Shown one piece after another: positions 31,902-36,383 of a stretch of 36,383 nucleotides of DNA (its first letter is position 1; each line of letters opens with the position of its first letter). Source of the stretch: Clostridiales bacterium DTU024 (GTDB lineage Bacteria; Bacillota; Clostridia; Christensenellales; Aristaeellaceae); NCBI GenBank assembly GCA_001513425.1, contig LFTR01000075.1, forward strand, positions 1-36,383, read 5' to 3'. The translations under genes were made by a program, and so were the position numbers. Below the pieces are notes generated by a model that saw nothing but the letters and a program-made list of their open reading frames with translations, was not told the DNA's origin and did not search any database.

Positions 31902-33515
31902 ATGGAACCGATTTTTGTTACCGGTCATCTCAACCCGGACACCGACTCCATCGTATCGGCGATGGCATATGCCGCGCTGCAAAACGCGCTGGGCAACCGG
32001 CAATACATGGCGGCACGCATAGGGCCTGTTAATGATGAAACGCAAATGACACTGGACCGCTTCGGATTTGAAGCTCCCGTCGAAATCGCCAACGTCCGCA
32101 CGCAGGTACGCGACCTGGAATACGATACGCCCCCGATATTGGGGTCAGGCCTTACCATATACAGCGCATGGAACGTGTTTGAAACGGATACTGCCCTTTC
32201 CGCTCTGCCGGTGGCGGATGACGCGGGCTTTTTGCAGGGCGTGGTCACGCGTGGCGACATCGCCGCGTATGACATGGACGCTTTCAAAAACCAGCGCATC
32301 CAGGATGTTCCGCTGTTTAACGTGCTGGCAGCGCTTGAAGGCAATGTGGTCAATACCCCAAGTACCCCGCAGGACACGCTAAGCGGAGACATCGTCATTG
32401 CCCTGCCCCGCACGGCGGAAGACAACTTCGGCATCACGCCCGGGTCCATCGCGTTTCTGGGCAACCAGCCCGACGCCTTCGGCAAAGCCCTGGAAGTGGG
32501 CGCAGCGTGCGTGATTTTGTGCCAAGCGGAATTTGCGACGGAAATGCGGGAGAAAGATCCGCGGCTGATGGCCATCTATACACCGCTGGACGCTTACCGC
32601 GCCGCGCGAATGCTGCATTTGTCACTGCCCATCAAGCGCATTTTGTCTGCTGCCAAGCTCATCACGTTCCGTCTGGACGACTACGTGGACGATGTGCGGC
32701 GCAAGGTACTTGAAAACCGCTTTCACTCTTTCCCTATTCTGGATCACCACGACAATGTGGTAGGCACGCTGTCGCGGTATCATCTTCTGAACCCGCGCCG
32801 CAAAAAGGTGGTGCTGGTGGACCACAACGAAATGGCACAGTCCGTCCCGGGGCTGGAGCAGGCTGAAATCATTGCGGTCATCGACCACCACCGTCTGGCG
32901 GACGTGCAGACGATGAACCCCGTGTATATGCGAAACGAGCCGGTTGGCTCCACCAATACCATTATCGGGACCATGTTTCAAGAAAAAGGCCTTGTGCCGC
33001 CGAAAAACCTGGCGGCGCTCATGGCAGCAGCCATCGTGTCAGACACCGTCATCTTCAAATCCCCCACCTGCACCCCGCAGGACGTTGCCATGGCGGAGCG
33101 GCTTGCACGGATTGGCGGAGTCAATTTGGAAGAGATCGGCAGCGCCATCTTTTCCGCCTCGTCTGAAGACAAATCACCCTCGGAGCTGCTGTTTTCCGAT
33201 TATAAGGATTTCCACATTGCGGGCTACAATATCGGAATTGGCCAGGTGACAACGATGGATTCCGCACAGGTGTTGACCCGCCGCGACCAGCTGCTGCAAT
33301 TGATGCGCGAGTCCTCCCGCGAAAACGGGCTGGACATGATGCTCCTGATGATCACCGATGTCCTCAAGGAAGGCACCGCGCTGATCTACATTGGAGACGG
33401 GAAGATCATCCGCCAGGCCTTCAACGTGGAAACGCATGACCATGAGGCGTTCCTGCCCGGCGTGGTGAGCCGCAAAAAACAGGTCGTTCCCGCGCTGTCC
33501 TTGCTGTGGGGCTAA
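31902..33515 (+). CDS. CBS-domain manganese-dependent inorganic pyrophosphatase (family II)
   Basis: A 537-residue family II pyrophosphatase with a regulatory insert. The DHH domain begins FVTGHLNPDTDSIVSA (metal-binding His and Asp pair). A first CBS motif (about residues 70-120), a DRTGG-like domain (about 125-240) and a second CBS motif (about 245-300) are inserted. The DHH domain then resumes with VVLVDHNEMAQSV and VIDHHRLADVQ near residue 330. The C-terminal DHHA2 domain ends with SRKKQVVPALSLLW (RKK substrate site). It hydrolyses PPi to phosphate; in known members AMP/ADP inhibit and ATP or diadenosine polyphosphates activate through the CBS domains. The start is ATG 31902 with AGGAGG; earlier codons overlap the promoter. 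Confidence 0.93.
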   Translation: MEPIFVTGHLNPDTDSIVSAMAYAALQNALGNRQYMAARIGPVNDETQMTLDRFGFEAPVEIANVRTQVRDLEYDTPPILGSGLTIYSAWNVFETDTALSALPVADDAGFLQGVVTRGDIAAYDMDAFKNQRIQDVPLFNVLAALEGNVVNTPSTPQDTLSGDIVIALPRTAEDNFGITPGSIAFLGNQPDAFGKALEVGAACVILCQAEFATEMREKDPRLMAIYTPLDAYRAARMLHLSLPIKRILSAAKLITFRLDDYVDDVRRKVLENRFHSFPILDHHDNVVGTLSRYHLLNPRRKKVVLVDHNEMAQSVPGLEQAEIIAVIDHHRLADVQTMNPVYMRNEPVGSTNTIIGTMFQEKGLVPPKNLAALMAAAIVSDTVIFKSPTCTPQDVAMAERLARIGGVNLEEIGSAIFSASSEDKSPSELLFSDYKDFHIAGYNIGIGQVTTMDSAQVLTRRDQLLQLMRESSRENGLDMMLLMITDVLKEGTALIYIGDGKIIRQAFNVETHDHEAFLPGVVSRKKQVVPALSLLWG

Positions 33516-33569
33516 GCAGCGTGCCTGCATAATAAAACAAGGAAAGTGCAACAATATGCTGTTTTTTTC

Positions 33570-33599
33570 TTGACTCCGCCGACACGTTTGAAGTATGAT
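33570..33599 (+). promoter_or_regulatory. promoter of the amino acid ABC transporter operon
   Basis: TTGACT, an 18-base spacer and TATGAT lie about 50 bases before the ATG at 33648. Confidence 0.7.
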
Positions 33600-33647
33600 G
33601 CGCGCATCGGCTGCTTGGCTGAAATAGCGAAAGAAAGAGGAACGGTC

Positions 33648-34466
33648 ATGAAAAAGTGTCTGACATTTATCCTATCCCTGTTGATGGTCCTCGCTGCATT
33701 TGGGGCGTACGCGCAGGAGGATACTTCCCTTCAGCAAATTCTGGACAAGGGCCAAATCGTGATGGGGCTGGACGCCAGTTTTCCGCCCATGGGCTTTGTT
33801 GATGCGGACACGGGCGAAATCGTCGGCTTTGATATTGACGTAGCCAGGGAAGCCGCCAAGCGGCTCAATGTGGAACTCCTCTGCCAGCCCATTTCCTGGG
33901 ACACCAAAGAAATGGAACTCAATGCGTACAACATAGACTGCATATGGAACGGAATGACCATTACCCCGGAGAGATTGGAAAGCATGAGCATCTCCGTCCC
34001 ATATTTGAGAAACGATCAGGTGCTGGTAGTGCGTGAAGCGGACGGCGTCACGCAAAAGGAAGAGCTCGCGGGCAAGAAACTCGGCCTTCAGGCAGGATCC
34101 AGCGCCAACGAAGCCCTGGATGCCGCGGAAGAATTCAAGGCTTCGCTCGATCAGGTCGTTCCGTTTGACGAAAACCTGACGGCGCTGATGGACCTGAACC
34201 AAGGCGGCGTAGACGCCGTGCTGGTCGACGTCATCGTAGCCAACTACTACAAAACCCTCAACGACTACCCCTTCATCGTGCTTTCCGAAACCTTGGCGCC
34301 CGAGGAATACGGCATCGGCTTCAGAAAGGGAGATGTCGCGCTGACGGAGAAGATCAACGCGCTTCTCTTTGAAATGAAGGAAGACGGCACACTGAAACTG
34401 ATCAGCGAAAAGTGGTTCGGGACTGACATTACGGTGGTCGGCGAGAACGGCGAGCCGGCCAAGTAA
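33648..34466 (+). CDS. polar amino acid-binding protein of an ABC importer (SBP family 3)
   Basis: A 272-residue periplasmic-binding-protein-like receptor. A signal peptide (MKKCLTFILSLLMVLAAFGAYAQ) is followed by ILDKGQIVMGLDASFPPMGFVD and IVGFDIDVAREAAKRL, the classic family 3 amino acid-binding start. WNGMTITPERLESMSISVPY near residue 103 is the ligand-site region. Like the sugar-binding protein, the signal ends in AYA-Q without a lipobox Cys; the only Cys is at residue 4. The start is ATG 33648 with AAAGAGG. Ligand (His, Gln, Cys, Arg or others) cannot be told. A hairpin between this gene and the permease should favour the binding protein's level. Confidence 0.9.
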   Translation: MKKCLTFILSLLMVLAAFGAYAQEDTSLQQILDKGQIVMGLDASFPPMGFVDADTGEIVGFDIDVAREAAKRLNVELLCQPISWDTKEMELNAYNIDCIWNGMTITPERLESMSISVPYLRNDQVLVVREADGVTQKEELAGKKLGLQAGSSANEALDAAEEFKASLDQVVPFDENLTALMDLNQGGVDAVLVDVIVANYYKTLNDYPFIVLSETLAPEEYGIGFRKGDVALTEKINALLFEMKEDGTLKLISEKWFGTDITVVGENGEPAK

Positions 34467-34483
34467 CGCATAATGCGCAAGGA

Positions 34484-34510
34484 GGGCGGCGATTTTCGCC
34501 GCCCTTTCGT
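34484..34510 (+). terminator. intercistronic hairpin after the amino acid-binding protein gene
   Basis: GGGCGGCG and CGCCGCCC form a perfect 8-bp stem around ATTTT, followed by TTTCGTTT. The broken T run suggests partial termination inside the operon. Confidence 0.65.
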
Positions 34511-34531
34511 TTCAGGAACGGGAGTATTGTG

Positions 34532-35197
34532 ATGAAATATTTGAACAACCCTGCGCGCTTCGCGGTGCTGCTTGGGCAGATGTGGGAGGGGCTGAGCGTG
34601 ACCCTTTCGCTTTTCTCACTGACGCTTTTTTTTTCGCTGCCGCTGGGACTGATCATAGCGCTGTGCAGGATGAGCAGATTTCGCGCGCTGCGCCTGCCCT
34701 CCCAGTTCTTCATCCTTGTCATGCGGGGCACGCCGCTGATCCTTCAGGTGTTTACCATCTACTTCTTCCTGCCGATGGTGTTTGGCAGCGTCTTTGATCG
34801 CCTGACGGCTGTAACCATTGCGTTTTCGATCAACTATGCGGCGTATTTTGCCGAAATCTACCGCGGCGGGATGGAGGCGATGCCGGGCGGCCAGCGGGAA
34901 GCGGCGCACGTGCTGGGGTTTACCCGCGCTCAGGCCTTCATGCGGGTTATCCTGCCCCAGGTCGTCAAGCGCGTTGTGCTGCCCGTCAGCAACGAAGTAA
35001 TTACGCTGGTGAAAGACACAGCGCTGGTGACGGCAGTGGGCATGGTCGAATTGTACCGGGTGGCAAGAAACGCCGCCAGCACGGTAGGCACGCTGGAACC
35101 CTTGTTTATCGCCGGCGCATTTTACCTTGCACTCAACAGCCTGGTCAGTTTCCTGTTTAACCGGTTCAACCGATATTTCAGTTATTATCAGGGTTAG
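34532..35197 (+). CDS. polar amino acid ABC transporter permease (HisM/GlnP type)
   Basis: A 221-residue permease with about five membrane spans. GQMWEGLSVTLSLFSLTLFFSLPLGL starts the conserved region, VMRGTPLILQVFTIYFFLP near residue 65 and INYAAYFAEIYRGGMEAMPGGQREAAHVLGFTRAQAFMRVILPQ near residue 100-140 (the EAA coupling loop) are diagnostic of the His/Glu/Gln/Arg/opine family (TIGR01726). I prefer ATG 34532 over the adjacent GTG 34529 because GGGAG is better spaced for it. It is the only permease in the operon, so it probably works as a homodimer with the ATPase encoded ten bases downstream. Confidence 0.93.
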   Translation: MKYLNNPARFAVLLGQMWEGLSVTLSLFSLTLFFSLPLGLIIALCRMSRFRALRLPSQFFILVMRGTPLILQVFTIYFFLPMVFGSVFDRLTAVTIAFSINYAAYFAEIYRGGMEAMPGGQREAAHVLGFTRAQAFMRVILPQVVKRVVLPVSNEVITLVKDTALVTAVGMVELYRVARNAASTVGTLEPLFIAGAFYLALNSLVSFLFNRFNRYFSYYQG

Positions 35198-35206
35198 GAG
35201 AAGTGC

Positions 35207-35935
35207 ATGCTGCTGGCTGAAAAACTGTATAAATCCTTCGCTGCCAACGGTGTATTGCGCGGCGTGTCCCTTGCGGTCAATAAGGGCGAGGCGGTGGCGG
35301 TGATCGGACCGTCCGGCTCAGGAAAGAGCACGCTGCTCAGGTGCCTGATCAACCTGGAAACGATCGATAAAGGCAAGATCGAAGTAGGGGGCGAAACACT
35401 GGTCGATATGGATGTGGGCGGCTACGCGCCGCGGGAGCAGGTGCGCCGCATTATCCTAAAAATGGGCTTTGTCTTCCAGAACTTCAACCTTTTCCCCCAT
35501 TTTACGGCACTCAAAAATGTTACGGAAGCGCAGCAGCGCGTGCTGCACCGCAGCCGCGCCCAGGCGGAAGAGAGGGCCTTGGACGAACTTGAGAAGGTGG
35601 GCCTTAGAGAAAAGGCGGGTGAATATCCCTATATGCTCTCCGGCGGGCAGCAGCAGCGTATCGCTATTGCGCGGGCGCTGGCAATGGACCCGGAAATGCT
35701 GCTGTTTGACGAGCCGACCAGCGCGCTGGACCCGCTGCTAACGCAAGATGTGCTGAAAGTCATCAGACGCCTGGCGGAAGAGGACCGCACGATGCTTGTC
35801 GTCACCCATGAAATGGACTTTGCCAGGGAGGTGGCCGACCGCGTCGTGTTCATGAGCGATGGCGTTGCCGCTGCCCAGGGCAGCCCGGCGGATATCTTCG
35901 CTCTGCCTGAGGTCAGGGCCTTTTCGGCGAGATGA
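35207..35935 (+). CDS. polar amino acid ABC transporter ATP-binding protein (GlnQ/HisP type)
   Basis: A 242-residue ABC ATPase. It has Walker [10 protein letters not shown] (about residues 33-41), Q-loop [18 protein letters not shown] near residue 88, signature LSGGQQQR near residue 144, Walker [13 protein letters not shown] near 163 and H-loop VVTHEMDFA near 202, exactly the polar amino acid subfamily pattern. It energises the permease encoded directly upstream. AGGAGAAG precedes the ATG at 35207 and overlaps the permease stop codon. No terminator is evident before the TldD-like gene 82 bases downstream, so read-through is possible. Confidence 0.95.
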   Translation: MLLAEKLYKSFAANGVLRGVSLAVNKGEAVAVIGPSGSGKSTLLRCLINLETIDKGKIEVGGETLVDMDVGGYAPREQVRRIILKMGFVFQNFNLFPHFTALKNVTEAQQRVLHRSRAQAEERALDELEKVGLREKAGEYPYMLSGGQQQRIAIARALAMDPEMLLFDEPTSALDPLLTQDVLKVIRRLAEEDRTMLVVTHEMDFAREVADRVVFMSDGVAAAQGSPADIFALPEVRAFSAR

Positions 35936-36017
35936 GCGCCCAAGGGCTCCGGGGATATGCAAAAGAAGCGGCGCGGATGATCTTTGCGCTCGTTTTGTCA
36001 CGTTGAAGGAGGGAAAA

Positions 36018-36383
36018 ATGGCAATTCAATGGAAATTGCATCTGGATGCAGTGATGCAAGGCGGCGCATCCTACGCAGACGTACGCTACTACCCGCGGGA
36101 GGAAAACAGCACATTTACCATGTGGAATGGCAACATGCGTTCTTTTGAGGAAAGAAGCGAAAGCGGCTTGGGAGTGCGCGTGCTGTATAAAGGAGCATGG
36201 GGCTTTGCAGCATCCTGCGACATGGGGAATATCGGCACTGCTTTCACGCGTGCACTGGACAACGCCAGGGCCGCTTCAAGTCGCATAGCACGCCCGGTCA
36301 GGCTTGCCGACAAAGATACACTGACGGGCCGCTTCAAGTCGCCCTATGAAAAGGATCCATTGGATGTTCCGCCGGGCGACCGC
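36018..36383 (+). CDS. TldD/PmbA family protein, N-terminal part (cut by the window end)
   Basis: The first 122 codons of an open reading frame that runs off the window and is not in the ORF track. The residues ASYADVRYYPREENSTFTMW and the following NGNMRSFEERSESGLGVRVLYKGAWGFAAS match the N-terminus of TldD/PmbA metalloprotease-family proteins (A-D-V/I-R ... E-x-G-x-GVRVL-x-G-x-WGFA). These form TldD/TldE heterodimers in which the zinc site lies in the C-terminal half, not visible here, so TldD cannot be told from TldE/PmbA. Such proteases degrade unstructured peptides and mature some ribosomal peptides such as microcin B17. AAGGAGGG lies four bases before the ATG at 36018. A partner gene may follow downstream. 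Confidence 0.85.
   Translation, partial: MAIQWKLHLDAVMQGGASYADVRYYPREENSTFTMWNGNMRSFEERSESGLGVRVLYKGAWGFAASCDMGNIGTAFTRALDNARAASSRIARPVRLADKDTLTGRFKSPYEKDPLDVPPGDR

Noticed and set aside
1-36383. CRISPR arrays, insertion sequences, prophage genes, tRNA and rRNA genes
   Set aside because: No regularly spaced repeats, transposase or integrase motifs, or recognisable tRNA/rRNA sequences were seen on either strand by eye; a tRNAscan and repeat search would be needed to exclude small cases.

Overview
The window looks like chromosomal DNA of a strictly fermentative Firmicute of the class Clostridia. It is moderately GC-rich, genes are tightly packed, most starts carry AGGAGG-type ribosome binding sites, and promoters are TTGACA/TATAAT-like. 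Several gene families point the same way: clostridial large PurL, a split PurH, an SPFH gene followed by an Arc-type ribbon-helix-helix gene, a CBS-type family II pyrophosphatase and DUF3887-type hydrolases. A Christensenellales-like relative is a guess I cannot confirm from sequence alone. No rRNA, tRNA, CRISPR array, transposase or phage gene was found.

Layout. (1) 1-4838, plus strand: a 50-aa membrane peptide, an MFS transporter with a GtrA-like protein, a PrsA/SurA-like lipoprotein whose rotamase domain is interrupted by a coiled coil, and a relative of N5-(carboxyethyl)ornithine synthase. (2) 4892-7746, minus strand: uppP, a MraY-family transferase and an extended SDR, a small operon around undecaprenyl carrier lipid. 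(3) 7934-9289, plus strand: a secreted DUF3887-alpha/beta hydrolase, followed by about 320 bp of gene-free, hairpin-rich DNA. (4) 9664-21037, minus strand: a ten-gene operon, purE-C-F-M-N-IMP cyclohydrolase-AICAR transformylase-(83-aa FakA-C-like protein)-purD-purL. It encodes every PRPP-to-IMP step except purB, and purK is absent. Its promoter is surrounded by three PurBox-like elements. (5) 21324-23346, minus strand: a NagZ-like GH3 enzyme with rpiB. (6) 23477-24703, plus strand: an SPFH/ribbon-helix-helix pair whose promoter holds a perfect 18-bp palindrome in its spacer. (7) 24890-31541, plus strand: a pectin-use operon with a sugar-binding protein, GH105, two permeases, GH28 and a TIM-barrel isomerase-like protein. 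(8) 31567-33515: a 72-aa two-cysteine protein, divergent from a CBS-DRTGG inorganic pyrophosphatase. (9) 33648-35935: a complete polar amino acid ABC transporter. (10) 36018-end: the start of a TldD/PmbA protein.

How the parts fit. The purine operon is a self-contained biosynthetic unit, and the nearby pyrophosphatase would pull PPi-releasing steps forward. The pectin operon appears to import unsaturated or saturated galacturonate/rhamnogalacturonate oligomers and finish cutting them inside the cell, because neither glycosidase has a signal peptide. It lacks its own ATPase and probably borrows a shared MsmK-type subunit. The best candidates for something little described are the SPFH/RHH pair with its palindromic operator, the FakA-C-like protein in the purine operon, the coiled-coil parvulin, and the structured intergenic element near 9.45-9.62 kb.
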